The translations under genes and the position numbers were made by a program. Of a stretch of DNA of 52,955 bases, positions 17,109 through 25,905 are shown in pieces (the first letter of the stretch is position 1; each line of letters opens with the position of its first letter). A model generated the notes under the pieces. The model saw nothing but the letters and a program-made list of their open reading frames with translations, searched no databases and had not been told where the DNA came from. Source of the stretch: Burkholderiales bacterium (lineage in GTDB: Bacteria > Pseudomonadota > Gammaproteobacteria > Burkholderiales > JAEUOS01); the NCBI GenBank assembly GCA_947473125.1, contig CANJDH010000021.1, forward strand, positions 1-52,955, written 5' to 3'.

Positions 17109-19004
17109 CTAGACCGGATTGACCGCGTCCTTGACCTGCTGCAGGGCGCCCGGATCTTCGATGGTAGTCAAATCGCCAGGGTCACGCCCTTCGCAAATGG
17201 CCTGGATCGAGCGCCGCAACACCTTGCCCGAGCGTGTCTTCGGCAACAGGGTGACGAAGTGCACGCGGTAGGGCCGCGCGATCGCGCCGAGCTGCCCGTC
17301 AACCGTTTTCATCACTTCGCCTTCAAGCTTCCGACGCGCTTCGGGCGTCGCGATGTCCCTGGCGTCCTTGACCACCGCAAAGCCGATCGGCACCTGCCCC
17401 TTGAGTTGATCGGCGACCCCCACCACCGCCACTTCGGCAATTCCGGCGTGTGAGGAAATTGATTCTTCGATCTCGCGCGTACCAAGCCGATGGCCGGCAA
17501 CGTTGATCACGTCATCGGTACGCCCCAGAATGAAGAAGCATCCGTCCTCATCCTTGATGCCCCAATCGAAGGTCGAATAGACCTGCTTGCCCGGCACGCT
17601 GTCGAAATAGGTCTTGACGAAGCGCGCATCGTCGCCCCACACGGTGGTCATGCATCCCGGCGGCAACGGCGGCACGATGGCGACCACGCCCTTTTCATTG
17701 ACGCCGACTTCTTCGCCGGTGTTCTCGTGCAGCAGCTTGACGTTGTAGCCGTACATCGGCATGCCGGGGCTGCCGAATTTGCGCGGCCGGTCTTCAATGC
17801 CCATCGGATAAGTCAGTATCGGCCAGCCTGTTTCGGTCTGCCAGTAGTTGTCGACCACCGGGCGGCCAAGGCTGTCTGCAATCCAGCGCGAGGTCGGCTC
17901 GTCGAGCGGCTCGCCGGCCAGCCACAGGGTCTTGAGTGACGACAGGTCGTATTTCGCGAGATAGGCCGGGTCCTGCTTTTTGAGAACGCGGATCGCGGTC
18001 GGCGCCGAAAACATCACCGCCACCTTGTAGTCCTGCACGATCTTCCAGAGGATACCGGCGTCCGGGCGCACCGGCGTGCCTTCGTACATGATGGTCGCCA
18101 TGCCGGCGATCAACGGGCCGTAGACGATGTAGGAGTGGCCCACCACCCAGCCGATGTCGGAGGTCGAGAAATAGGTTTCGCCTGGATGGCCATCATAGAT
18201 GTGCTTCATCGAGGCGGCCAACGCCACCGCGTAGCCGCCGGTGTCACGCTGCACGCCCTTGGGCGTGCCGGTGGTGCCGCTGGTGTACAGAATGTAGGAC
18301 GGCTCGGAAGATTCGAGCCATTCAACCGGCACCTGCGCGTTCACGTGCTGCAATGCCAGCGTCGCCCAATCGACGTCGCGCCCGGCACTCATCGGCATGG
18401 CAGCCAGCTTGCGATCGAACATCAGTACCCTGGCCGGTTTGTTTTTTGACAAAGCGATCGCTTCGTCAAGCAGACCCTTGTAGGGCACCACCTTACCGGC
18501 GCGCGATCCCGCGTCCGCCGACACGATCACCCTGGGGCGAGCATCGTCAATGCGCGAAGCCAATGAATGCGAGGCGAAGCCGCCAAACACCACCGAGTGG
18601 ATCGCGCCGATGCGCGCGCACGCCAGCATCGCGAACGCAGCCTCGGGAATCATCGGCATGTAGATCAGGACCCGATCGCCCTTGCCCACGCCCAGCGCTT
18701 TGAGCATCGCCGCGGTACGGCTGACCTCGGCATGCAATTGCCGGAACGTGTAGGTCTCCTCGGTATCGGTTTCGGTGGAGATGAAAATCAGCGCCGGCTT
18801 GTCGGCCTGGGTCGGCAGCCAGCGATCGACGGCGTTGTGGCACAGGTTGGTGGTGCCGCCGACAAACCATTTCGCAAATGGCGGACGGGAGTAGTCGCAG
18901 ACCTGGGTGGGCTTGGCGTTCCAATCAATCAGTGCGGCCTGCTCCCCCCAGAATCCGTCACGGTCTGCCAACGAACGAGCATGGAAGGCGTCAAATCCGG
19001 GCAT
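17109..19004 (-). CDS. prpE: Propionyl-CoA synthetase PrpE
   Basis: A 631-residue adenylate-forming ligase that activates propionate to propionyl-CoA. YTSGTTGTPKGV near residue 237 is the ATP-binding loop, and RSGKVLRRSI near the C-terminus contains the catalytic lysine that is a typical acetylation target. The N-terminal GFWGEQAALIDWNAKPTQV and SRPPFAKWFVGG match PrpE more closely than acetyl-CoA synthetase. The ATG lies 2 bp after the stop of the response-regulator gene with GAGGAAT as its ribosome-binding site, so it is probably translationally coupled to it. No prpB, prpC or prpD genes are beside it. Confidence 0.92.
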   Translation of the reverse strand: MPGFDAFHARSLADRDGFWGEQAALIDWNAKPTQVCDYSRPPFAKWFVGGTTNLCHNAVDRWLPTQADKPALIFISTETDTEETYTFRQLHAEVSRTAAMLKALGVGKGDRVLIYMPMIPEAAFAMLACARIGAIHSVVFGGFASHSLASRIDDARPRVIVSADAGSRAGKVVPYKGLLDEAIALSKNKPARVLMFDRKLAAMPMSAGRDVDWATLALQHVNAQVPVEWLESSEPSYILYTSGTTGTPKGVQRDTGGYAVALAASMKHIYDGHPGETYFSTSDIGWVVGHSYIVYGPLIAGMATIMYEGTPVRPDAGILWKIVQDYKVAVMFSAPTAIRVLKKQDPAYLAKYDLSSLKTLWLAGEPLDEPTSRWIADSLGRPVVDNYWQTETGWPILTYPMGIEDRPRKFGSPGMPMYGYNVKLLHENTGEEVGVNEKGVVAIVPPLPPGCMTTVWGDDARFVKTYFDSVPGKQVYSTFDWGIKDEDGCFFILGRTDDVINVAGHRLGTREIEESISSHAGIAEVAVVGVADQLKGQVPIGFAVVKDARDIATPEARRKLEGEVMKTVDGQLGAIARPYRVHFVTLLPKTRSGKVLRRSIQAICEGRDPGDLTTIEDPGALQQVKDAVNPV

Positions 19005-19006
19005 GG

Positions 19007-20182
19007 CTATTCCTCGTTTTCCAGTTTTTTGGCTTTTTCAATCACGCGGTGCACGCGAATTTCGGCAGAGGTATTGACATTGTCCTCGAACACTTCGTCG
19101 CAAAAACGCACAAGCGGATAGATGCGGCGCGCGAGATCCGCCACAAACGGCTTGAGACGCTCGGCATGCCCGTCGGCGAGCATCGCCAGCGCATCGTCAA
19201 TCGAGGGAATGGCGCGCGCCGGTGCGATCGCAGGCCCGTTTGTGCCGCGCGCGACCACACGCCCGCCACCCGCCTCGCGGGCCTGCAGCATGCGCTGCAG
19301 CGCGATCACCATCAGGTCCGCAAAACTCTCCACCGATTCGGCAACGCTGTCGCAGGCGCCGATGCTGGCGCGAATTTTCAGGCTCTGCCCCTGCCACGAT
19401 ATCTTGGCGGCATCGATTTCCGCAACCAGGCGCTGCGCAAACGTGTCGGCGGCATCCGCAGTCGCAGACGGCGACATGATGCTGAATTCGGCAGGCCCGG
19501 TACGCGCGACGCAATCCTCGCGCCGCAGGCGAGAACTGATCAGCTTGGCAACCGCAGAAAGAATCTGGTCGGCAATCGGATCGCCGATGCGCTGCCGGCT
19601 GACTTCGAAATCATCGAGCCCGAGCCGCATCACGGCAATCGGTATCTTGTGACGGCGCGCATAGGAAAACATCGCCGAACCCTGTTTGACCATGTAGCCG
19701 ATGGTGAAGGTCTGGGTCGCGGGATCGGTTGTGGCCTGCTCGGCAAGCGCGACGCGGGTCGCGTCGAGCTCCTGTTTGGCCTGGGCAAGTTGGGTCAAGG
19801 CGTCGATGCGCGCCAGTATCTCGGCCGTGCCGATGCCCTTGGTGATGAAGTCGGTCGCGCCCAGATCCGATGCACGTTTGCGTTCGGTTTCTTCTTCGCT
19901 GCCGGAAATCATCATCACCGGGATGTCGCGGACGCGCGAAATCTTTGAAGCGCGGATGCGCTCAAGCAATTGATAGCCGTCGAGTTTGGGCATCGACAGG
20001 TCGGAGATCACCACTTTGACGCGCGGTTCGGCAAGCAGCGTGCTCCAGCCTTCTTCACCATCCACGGCTTCGCGTACTTCATAGGCACTCTGCACGTGCC
20101 TCGCAATCGAGGCGCGCACCATGCGAGAGTCGTCGATGATCAGCACAATCGGAAGTTTCGCCGGAACTGAAGTAGCGGCCAT
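19007..20182 (-). CDS. Response regulator with degenerate GGDEF domain
   Basis: A 391-residue protein with a receiver domain (about 10-130) and a GGDEF-like domain (about 155-300). The phospho-acceptor is Asp61 in ISDLSMPKLDG; the acidic pair (DD, residues 17-18) and a switch serine in MISGSEEE are present. The active-site motif is GPAEF (229-233) instead of GGDEF, so cyclase activity is unlikely. The inhibitory-site pattern RxxD (Arg220-Asp223) stands exactly five residues before it, the canonical spacing, so binding of c-di-GMP is possible. About 90 residues of helical tail follow. No histidine kinase is adjacent. It is co-transcribed with prpE, an odd partner. Confidence 0.85.
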   Translation of the reverse strand: MAATSVPAKLPIVLIIDDSRMVRASIARHVQSAYEVREAVDGEEGWSTLLAEPRVKVVISDLSMPKLDGYQLLERIRASKISRVRDIPVMMISGSEEETERKRASDLGATDFITKGIGTAEILARIDALTQLAQAKQELDATRVALAEQATTDPATQTFTIGYMVKQGSAMFSYARRHKIPIAVMRLGLDDFEVSRQRIGDPIADQILSAVAKLISSRLRREDCVARTGPAEFSIMSPSATADAADTFAQRLVAEIDAAKISWQGQSLKIRASIGACDSVAESVESFADLMVIALQRMLQAREAGGGRVVARGTNGPAIAPARAIPSIDDALAMLADGHAERLKPFVADLARRIYPLVRFCDEVFEDNVNTSAEIRVHRVIEKAKKLENEE

Positions 20183-20335
20183 AGTGATCCTGGATGCAAC
20201 AATAAAGGTGCGCCCTTACCAGACGCTGACAAGGGAGGGGACGCGTACGCATGCCAGCCTGTGCCGCACGATTATACGGCCCCCCCGGACACCGAAAACG
20301 ATCAAAAAGCAGCGCATTTGACGTACAGTTCGCCC

Positions 20336-20848
20336 ATGAAAGACTCCCTGCTGCGCCTGCTGGGTGCGCTGGCCGCCACCGCCTTTAGCCTCGCTCCAAT
20401 CGCTGCGTTGGCCCAGGGCACGCCAGGCACCGAAGCCCCGAGCGAATCGGCCACGGATCTTGGCGTGGCACGCGCCCTCGATGCCGTAATGGCCCGTGCC
20501 CTGAGCCTGCGTGGAACGCGCTATCGCGCCGGCGGGGCGTCGCCGGAAACCGGGTTTGACTGTTCCGGATTCGTTGGCTACCTGTATCGCGACATTCTTG
20601 GATTCCAGTTGCCACGCAGCGCACAGGAGATCTGGCGCTTCGGCAGAAAAGTCGAGCGCGAAGACCTGCGTCCCGGCGACCTGGTGTTCTACGACACGCT
20701 GCGACGCCCGTTCTCCCATGTCGGCATTTACCTTGGTGACAACCAGTTCGTGCATGCGCCGACGTCGGGCGGTTCGGTACGCGTGGTCAACATGAACGAA
20801 CGCTACTGGGCCGCACGCTGGAACGGTGCCAAACGGGTGGCCCCCTGA
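20336..20848 (+). CDS. NlpC/P60 family C40 peptidase, secreted
   Basis: A 170-residue protein with signal peptide MKDSLLRLLGALAATAFSLA and an NlpC/P60 domain from about residue 55. The catalytic Cys is in GFDCSGFVGYLYR, the His in SHVGIYLGDN, and the third polar residue is in VHAPTSGG. Such enzymes cut cell-wall stem peptides between D-Glu and diaminopimelate. The ATG at 20336 gives a proper signal peptide; the 25 codons readable upstream do not. The domain is compact with no SH3 or LysM module. A copy of the REP-like repeat begins at the stop codon. It diverges from the response regulator gene. Confidence 0.9.
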   Translation: MKDSLLRLLGALAATAFSLAPIAALAQGTPGTEAPSESATDLGVARALDAVMARALSLRGTRYRAGGASPETGFDCSGFVGYLYRDILGFQLPRSAQEIWRFGRKVEREDLRPGDLVFYDTLRRPFSHVGIYLGDNQFVHAPTSGGSVRVVNMNERYWAARWNGAKRVAP

Positions 20849-20876
20849 AACCCTTGGTGGGAGCGGATTTTAGGCC
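20847..20876 (+). repeat. REP-like repeat copy 1
   Basis: GAAACCCTTGGTGGGAGCGG, then ATTTTAGGCC, abuts the stop codon of the NlpC/P60 gene. It shares its first 19 bases almost exactly with copies at 41401 and 44235. The core GGTGGGAGCGGATTT resembles the GTGGGAGCGG half of Pseudomonas-type REP elements. Confidence 0.6.
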
Positions 20877-20909
20877 TTCCCTCGCCAGGATCCTTGCAGG
20901 ACAAGGCCC

Positions 20910-21878
20910 TCAGGGCTTGAGCACTTCGGGATTGGCAATATTCCTGGGTTGGCCTGCGGCAAAAGCCAGAATGTTGTCAAACGCGTCTCCGAAGTACAAC
21001 TCGTAATTGCCCTGCTCGACATAGCCGAGATGCGGCGTGCATACCGCATTGGGCAGGGCCAGCAGAGGGTGCGAGGCACCCAGCACCGGTTCGCTTTCGT
21101 ACACGTCAACTGCCGCAAAACCCGGCTTTCCGGCTTTGAGGGCATTGACTAGCGCGCCCGCTTCAATCAATTCGGCGCGGCTGGTGTTGACGATCAGGGC
21201 ATCGGCCTTCATGCGCGCGAGGTCATCGGCCCGCACCAGGCCACGCGTCTCGGCATTGAGGCGTACGTGCAAGGAGACGACGTCGCTCTCGGCGAAAAAA
21301 GCCTCACGCGAGGGAGCGGCCGCAAAACCGTCTGCCTTGGCCGCCGCGATTGAGCCATCGCGCCCCCACACCCAGACCTGCATGCCGAACGCCCTGCCGT
21401 AGCCCGCCACAATCTTGCCGATCTTGCCATAGCTCCACACGCCAAGGCGCCGCGCCTTGAGCTGGCGCCCGATGGTGTGCTGCCACAATCCGCTCTTGAG
21501 CCGCGCCACTTCCTGCGGAACGTGGCGCATCGCTGCCAGCACCAGCGCCCAGGTCAGTTCGGCGGTCGCGGTCGGGCCGCCGCTGCCTTCAGCCACGGCG
21601 ACGCCGCGCGCGGTGCAGTCGGCAAGCTTCAGGTGATTGGCCACCTTGCCGGTCTGGCTGATGATCTTCAGTGTCGGCAAGCGTTCCAGCAGAGCCGGCG
21701 TGATCACCGTGCGTTCGCGAATCAACACCAGCGCCTGCGCACCCGCAAAGCGGGCTGCCAGCGCGTCCACGCCCGTGACAGTGTCAGTAAAAATCGCCAC
21801 GTCGTGGCCCTTGAGCTTGGCGAACGCGTCGAGGTGGCGGACGCAGTCCTGATAGTCGTCTGGTATGACAATGCGCAT
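20910..21878 (-). CDS. D-isomer-specific 2-hydroxyacid dehydrogenase family protein
   Basis: A 322-residue NAD(P)-dependent oxidoreductase. The Rossmann motif is [20 protein letters not shown] near residue 146, with Ser-Tyr where many members have Gly-x. The catalytic trio can be read in [11 protein letters not shown] (Arg), DVYESEPV (Glu) and [10 protein letters not shown] (His). The family includes phosphoglycerate, glycerate and hydroxypyruvate enzymes, so the substrate is open. [12 protein letters not shown] precedes the cofactor domain as in SerA-like members. It diverges from dut with 82 bp between starts and converges with the NlpC/P60 gene. Confidence 0.85.
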   Translation of the reverse strand: MRIVIPDDYQDCVRHLDAFAKLKGHDVAIFTDTVTGVDALAARFAGAQALVLIRERTVITPALLERLPTLKIISQTGKVANHLKLADCTARGVAVAEGSGGPTATAELTWALVLAAMRHVPQEVARLKSGLWQHTIGRQLKARRLGVWSYGKIGKIVAGYGRAFGMQVWVWGRDGSIAAAKADGFAAAPSREAFFAESDVVSLHVRLNAETRGLVRADDLARMKADALIVNTSRAELIEAGALVNALKAGKPGFAAVDVYESEPVLGASHPLLALPNAVCTPHLGYVEQGNYELYFGDAFDNILAFAAGQPRNIANPEVLKP

Positions 21879-21960
21879 CGGGGTCTCTTCGAAGTCAAAT
21901 GGCGAAATGCCGGATCGCTACAATCGCGGATCGCCATTCTATGCCTTGCCACCCACCGAC

Positions 21961-22410
21961 ATGAAATCACTCGACGTCAAGATCCTCGACGCACGCCTCA
22001 AGGACAATCTGCCCTCTTACGCCACGCCGGGCAGCGCCGGGCTTGACCTGCGCGCCTGTATCGATGCGACTCTCACGCTCGCGCCGGGCGAGACAAAAAT
22101 GATTCCCACGGGCCTCGCGATCCATGTATCCGACCCCGGCTATGCGGCGCTGGTGTTGCCGCGCTCAGGTCTCGGCTCAAAAAGCGGCATCGTGCTGGGC
22201 AACCTGGTCGGTTTGATCGATTCCGATTACCAGGGTCCGCTGATGTGTGCGTTGTGGAACCGCAGCGGCGTACCGTTCGAACTCAAGCCGATGGAGCGCA
22301 TCGCCCAGCTGATCATCGTGCCTGTGGCGCAGGTGGCGTTCAACGTCGTCGAGGAGTTCCCTGCCAGCAGCCGCGGTGCCGGCGGATTTGGGTCAACCGG
22401 CAGCACCTGA
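21961..22410 (+). CDS. dut: Deoxyuridine 5'-triphosphate nucleotidohydrolase
   Basis: A 149-residue trimeric dUTPase that converts dUTP to dUMP and pyrophosphate, keeping uracil out of DNA. All five motifs are visible: AGLDLRA, the [11 protein letters not shown] phosphate motif, [13 protein letters not shown] with the catalytic Asp, [12 protein letters not shown], and the C-terminal GGFGSTGST arm. The start at [13 protein letters not shown] gives the normal length; the 32-residue upstream extension in frame is not conserved-looking. A decayed TRAP permease fragment begins 13 bp downstream. Confidence 0.96.
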   Translation: MKSLDVKILDARLKDNLPSYATPGSAGLDLRACIDATLTLAPGETKMIPTGLAIHVSDPGYAALVLPRSGLGSKSGIVLGNLVGLIDSDYQGPLMCALWNRSGVPFELKPMERIAQLIIVPVAQVAFNVVEEFPASSRGAGGFGSTGST

Positions 22411-22422
22411 CGCAGGTCCTGT

Positions 22423-22606
22423 CACGGCATGATTTCCCTGCCGCTGGGCATGAACCTGTTTGTGGTGCAGGGCATTCGCCCTGACAAAGGTGGCGTCGAG
22501 GACGTGATCCGTGGCGCCTTTCCTTATGCGGATCATCATGATCCTGTTCACTTTCATCCTGATGGCGTTTCCGCAAATCGTCACCTGCTTGCCGGAAAAC
22601 ATGTAA
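22423..22606 (+). pseudogene. Frameshifted C-terminal remnant of a TRAP transporter large permease (DctM)
   Basis: From 22423 the frame reads HGMISLPLGMNLFVVQGIRP and continues to VEDVIRGAFP, which matches the last conserved loop of DctM-type permeases (GLITPPVGMNLFV...). After codon CCT near 22525 the similarity moves to the +1 frame, reading MRIIMILFTFILMAFPQIVT and ending CLPENM with TAA at 22604-22606, the typical DctM C-terminus. The rest of the gene (about 370 codons) is absent, replaced by dut. It is therefore a remnant with at least one frameshift, left by a deletion or rearrangement between dut and ntrC. No DctP or DctQ gene is nearby. It is not expected to be functional. Confidence 0.75.
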
Positions 22607-22652
22607 TGAGGCCGGCGCCCTTGGGGGCCAAGAGCACCGTGCAATCGCAAGC

Positions 22653-24056
22653 CTAGGCTTCGTCAATCTTCAATTCGGCAATCTTGCGGGTGATCGTATT
22701 GCGCCCCATGCCAAGCAGGGTCGAAGCCTCAATGCGCCGGCCGCCTGTCTGCTTGAGGGCGACCTTGATCAGTGCGGTCTCGAAGGCCCGCGTGAGATCA
22801 TCCCCAATGCCTGATTCACCTGCGGCTAGTCGTCGCGTGGCTTCACGCTCGAGCAATTCGATCCAGTCTCCGGTGGCGCTGCCAGGTGTGTCCGCCACGC
22901 TCCGGGTGTCGCGCAGGTCCGGTGGCAGGTCGGCTACTTCAATCGTTTGCGCCGGCGCCATGACGGTTAGCCAATGGCAGACATTTTCGAGCTGACGCAC
23001 GTTTCCCGGCCAGCTGAGCGTAGCGAGAAACTTAAGGGCGCTCTCGGAGATTCGCTTGGCCTCGACGTTGAGTTCGTGCGCGCTGTGTGTCAGGAAATGA
23101 CGCGTCAGCAGAGGGATATCCTCGCGCCGGTCCGACAAGGGCGGCAGGCGCAGGCGGATCACGTTAAGGCGATGGAACAGGTCTTCGCGAAACAGGCCCT
23201 CGGTGACGCGCTTTTCGAGGTTTTGGTGGGTAGCCGCGATCACCCGGACATTGGCCTTGATCGGCTGGTGGCCACCTACCCGGTAGAACTGCCCGTCCGA
23301 CAGGACGCGCAACAAGCGCGTCTGCAACTCCGACGGCATATCGCCGATTTCGTCCAGGAACAGCGTGCCGCCCTCGGCCTGTTCGAACCGCCCGCGGCGC
23401 ATGGTCTGCGCACCGGTAAATGCGCCGCGCTCGTGGCCGAACAACTCGGACTCAAGCAGATCCTTGGGGATGGCTGCCGTATTGATCGCCACGAAAGCCT
23501 TGGCTGCGCGCGGGCTATGCCGATGAAGGGCGCGTGCCACCAGTTCCTTGCCGCTGCCCGATTCACCATTGATCAGCACGGTGGCATGCGACTGCGCCAG
23601 CCGACCGATGGCCCGAAACACTTCCTGCATCGCCGGTGCGGCGCCAAGAATCTCGGGAGTCGCCTCCGGCACCGAAAGTGCCTCGGTTTCCCGCATCGAC
23701 TCCTCGACAGCACGGCGGATCAGCTCGATCGCATTGTCAACGTCAAACGGCTTGGGCAGGTATTCAAACGCCCCGCCCTGGAAGGCCGCGACCGCGCTCT
23801 CCAGATCCGAATACGCGGTCATGATGATCACTGGCAGCGCCGGATGTTTTTCCTTGATCGTCGATAGCAGCTCGAGTCCGGACGCGCCCGGCATGCGGAT
23901 ATCCGATACCAGCACCTGCGGCACGTCGGTCTTCAGCGCCGCCAGGGCCTCCTGGGCGGAAACGAACAGGCGGCAGGTGATGTTTTCCCGCGCGAGCGCC
24001 TTTTCCAGCACCCAGCGTATCGATTTGTCGTCGTCAACAACCCAGATTGGTTTCAT
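22653..24056 (-). CDS. ntrC: Nitrogen regulation protein NR(I), NtrC
   Basis: A 467-residue sigma-54 activator. The receiver domain (1-120) has the phospho-acceptor Asp52 in LVSDIRMPG and Lys in YLPKPFDV. The AAA+ domain (about 140-375) shows [15 protein letters not shown] (Walker A), the sigma-54 contact loop GAFTGA and [11 protein letters not shown] (Walker B). The C-terminal Fis-type helix-turn-helix ends in [20 protein letters not shown]. The start at [10 protein letters not shown] fits NtrC and has GAAAGAAG upstream; an ATG 33 bp earlier is possible. It follows ntrB by 36 bp. NtrC-like sites occur upstream of glnA in this window. Confidence 0.95.
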   Translation of the reverse strand: MKPIWVVDDDKSIRWVLEKALARENITCRLFVSAQEALAALKTDVPQVLVSDIRMPGASGLELLSTIKEKHPALPVIIMTAYSDLESAVAAFQGGAFEYLPKPFDVDNAIELIRRAVEESMRETEALSVPEATPEILGAAPAMQEVFRAIGRLAQSHATVLINGESGSGKELVARALHRHSPRAAKAFVAINTAAIPKDLLESELFGHERGAFTGAQTMRRGRFEQAEGGTLFLDEIGDMPSELQTRLLRVLSDGQFYRVGGHQPIKANVRVIAATHQNLEKRVTEGLFREDLFHRLNVIRLRLPPLSDRREDIPLLTRHFLTHSAHELNVEAKRISESALKFLATLSWPGNVRQLENVCHWLTVMAPAQTIEVADLPPDLRDTRSVADTPGSATGDWIELLEREATRRLAAGESGIGDDLTRAFETALIKVALKQTGGRRIEASTLLGMGRNTITRKIAELKIDEA

Positions 24057-24092
24057 TGCTTCTTTCAGTGCACCACCGGAACGGGACATGCC

Positions 24093-25187
24093 CTATCCGA
24101 GTGGCAACAGGATCTTGAATACGGTCAATCCGGGCCGACTGTCACATTCGATCGCGCCGCGATGTTGCTGCACGAATGATTGCGCCAGGGTCAGCCCCAA
24201 GCCGCTTCCGCCTTCCCGCCCCGATACCAGCGGGTAGAAGATGCGCTCGCGAATCTCGTCGGGAATTCCCGGACCGTTGTCTATTACATGCAATTCCAGT
24301 GCCAACCGGTAGCGCTCCTTGTGCAAAGTCACTTGGCGGGCCGCGCGTGTCCTGAGTCGTATCTCAGGAAGGGGCGTACCGGCTTGAATCAGCGCCTGCG
24401 CCGCATTGCGCGCCACGTTCAGGACCACCTGGATCAGTTGTTCGAAATCCCCGCGAAGATCCGGTAGGGAAGTATCGTAGTCACGAATCAGGCGGATCTG
24501 GCCGGGAAATTCAGCCGCGAGCAGGCTGCGCACACGTTCGAGCACCTCGTGAATATTGACCGAGGCGATGCGCGGCGGACGGTGCGGCGTCAGCATGCGG
24601 TCCATCAAGGCCTGCAGCCGGTCCGATTCCTTGATGATGACCTGCGTATATTCCTTCAGACTAGGGTCGGGCAGTTCGTGCTCGAGCAATTGCGCCGCAC
24701 CGCGAATACCGCCGAGCGGATTCTTGATCTCGTGTGCCAGGTTGCGGATCAATTCGCGATTGGCTTCGGCCTGCTCCGCAATCCGCTCTTCGCGCGCCGC
24801 GCGCAGGCGCTGGTCAATCACCTGAAGTTCCAGCAGCAAGCGCACGGGGGGTTGATGCGCCGGGGTCACCACACATGCCACCAGAATCGGATCACGCCCC
24901 GGCGTCGACACTTCCATTTCAAGCGTTCGATGGCTCCATTCCTGCTCGACCACCTCCACCAGCATGCGATCGAGGGCAACGTTGGCCAGCAGCCTCGAAA
25001 TCGTGCGCTCCCTGAGGCTGCGCAGGCTCAGCTCAAACAGGTTTTCAGCCGCCGAGTTGGCGTGCACAATTTGAAACCCGCTGTCGACCAGCAATACCGC
25101 GGACGGCAACAGGTCGAGCCCTGCATACCCGCCGGAAACCGGTGTCTGCACCAGCCTGCGGGCGATCGCTTTTTTCCTTGCAACCAC
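24093..25187 (-). CDS. ntrB: Nitrogen regulation sensor kinase NR(II), NtrB
   Basis: A 364-residue soluble histidine kinase that phosphorylates or dephosphorylates NtrC under PII control. A PAS-like domain occupies about 25-130, the phospho-acceptor His is in RNLAHEIKNPLGGIRGAAQL, and the ATPase domain shows NVARNAAQAL (N box), DNGPGIPDEI (G1) and GGSGLGLTLA (G2). The start is read as GTG at 25185-25187, since no suitable ATG exists before the PAS domain. The upstream gene's terminator ends only 15 bp before this start codon, leaving no room for a separate promoter there. It is followed by ntrC. Confidence 0.94.
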   Translation of the reverse strand: MVARKKAIARRLVQTPVSGGYAGLDLLPSAVLLVDSGFQIVHANSAAENLFELSLRSLRERTISRLLANVALDRMLVEVVEQEWSHRTLEMEVSTPGRDPILVACVVTPAHQPPVRLLLELQVIDQRLRAAREERIAEQAEANRELIRNLAHEIKNPLGGIRGAAQLLEHELPDPSLKEYTQVIIKESDRLQALMDRMLTPHRPPRIASVNIHEVLERVRSLLAAEFPGQIRLIRDYDTSLPDLRGDFEQLIQVVLNVARNAAQALIQAGTPLPEIRLRTRAARQVTLHKERYRLALELHVIDNGPGIPDEIRERIFYPLVSGREGGSGLGLTLAQSFVQQHRGAIECDSRPGLTVFKILLPLG

Positions 25188-25202
25188 GTGTCAATTCCCA
25201 AT

Positions 25203-25226
25203 AAAAAAGCCGGCGCACACGCCGGC
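25203..25226 (-). terminator. Intrinsic terminator just upstream of ntrB
   Basis: On the minus strand GCCGGCG-TGTG-CGCCGGC (7-bp perfect stem) is followed by six Ts. It ends transcription of the DUF4124-like gene but is placed 15 bp before the ntrB start, so ntrBC expression would require read-through or a promoter further upstream. Confidence 0.8.
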
Positions 25227-25247
25227 CCGCGCGCCACGCCAGCGTAG

Positions 25248-25780
25248 CTAGTCCTTGAGGTTGGCCAGCTCGCGGCGCAGCGACTCTACGTTTGATTCAC
25301 TGCGCGCAACGTCCGCCTTGAGCTTCTCGCTGCGATCGAGGTACTTCTGATAATTCTTCTCGTCACCCTTGCGCTCGGGCTCGCCGCTGTTGAATTCCTT
25401 GCGCAACTCGGCGAGCTTTTTCTCTTCCGATGACAGCTCCTCCTGGAGGATGCGCCGGCGGTCGGTATCCCGCGCGCGCTGCGCGCCACCGTCGCTCTTG
25501 GCGCTGGCGCGCCCGGCCGGGGCTACGGCCCGCGGAAACGGCACGGAATTGACGGCATCGGTTTCAATCCGCTTGCATCCTTTCACATCACCGACATTGC
25601 CGTAGGTAATGTTGCCGTCGCGATCCACGCATTTGAACACGCCACCGTTGGCTTTGGCGGGTGCTTCCGCCTCGATGCGCTCGATTGGCTTATCTGCGGC
25701 GCGCTTCTTTGTCTGCGCCGACCCTGCACCGCCCCAAGCCAGCCCCGCCAAGGCCATTGCCACCACAAACTTTTTTTCAT
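25248..25780 (-). CDS. Secreted DUF4124-like coiled-coil protein with start-proximal frameshift
   Basis: The reading frame encodes a DUF4124-like segment, GGVFKCVDRDGNITYGNVGD, with a second Cys in VKGCKRIE. A charged helix (about the last 75 residues) with coiled-coil character follows, then the C-terminus ELANLKD. The best start, ATG at 25778-25780, has GGAGG eight bases upstream, but seven As follow it. Eight As would join it in frame to KKFVVAMALAGLAWGGAGSA, a convincing signal peptide; seven leave it out of frame. An in-frame ATG at 25757 would give a signal without its basic residues. Slippage on the A-tract, a mutation or a sequencing error could explain this. The gene lies between glnA and ntrB, where many betaproteobacteria have a similar small gene. 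Confidence 0.7.
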
Positions 25781-25861
25781 TGCGTACCTCCGGTGCTGCA
25801 CCGAATATCACTTTATAGCTTAACGCATTCCCTCAAACCCATGTTTACAAAAGAGAAAAAG

Positions 25862-25888
25862 AAAAGGCACGCCGTTGGCGTGCCTTTT
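25862..25888. terminator. Bidirectional terminator after glnA
   Basis: AAAAGGCACGCC (25862-25873) and GGCGTGCCTTTT (25877-25888) form a 12-bp stem with a 3-base loop and T-runs on both strands. It lies 17 bp past the glnA stop and upstream of the DUF4124-like gene. Confidence 0.85.
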
Positions 25889-25905
25889 CTAAAACCAAGC
25901 CGCAA

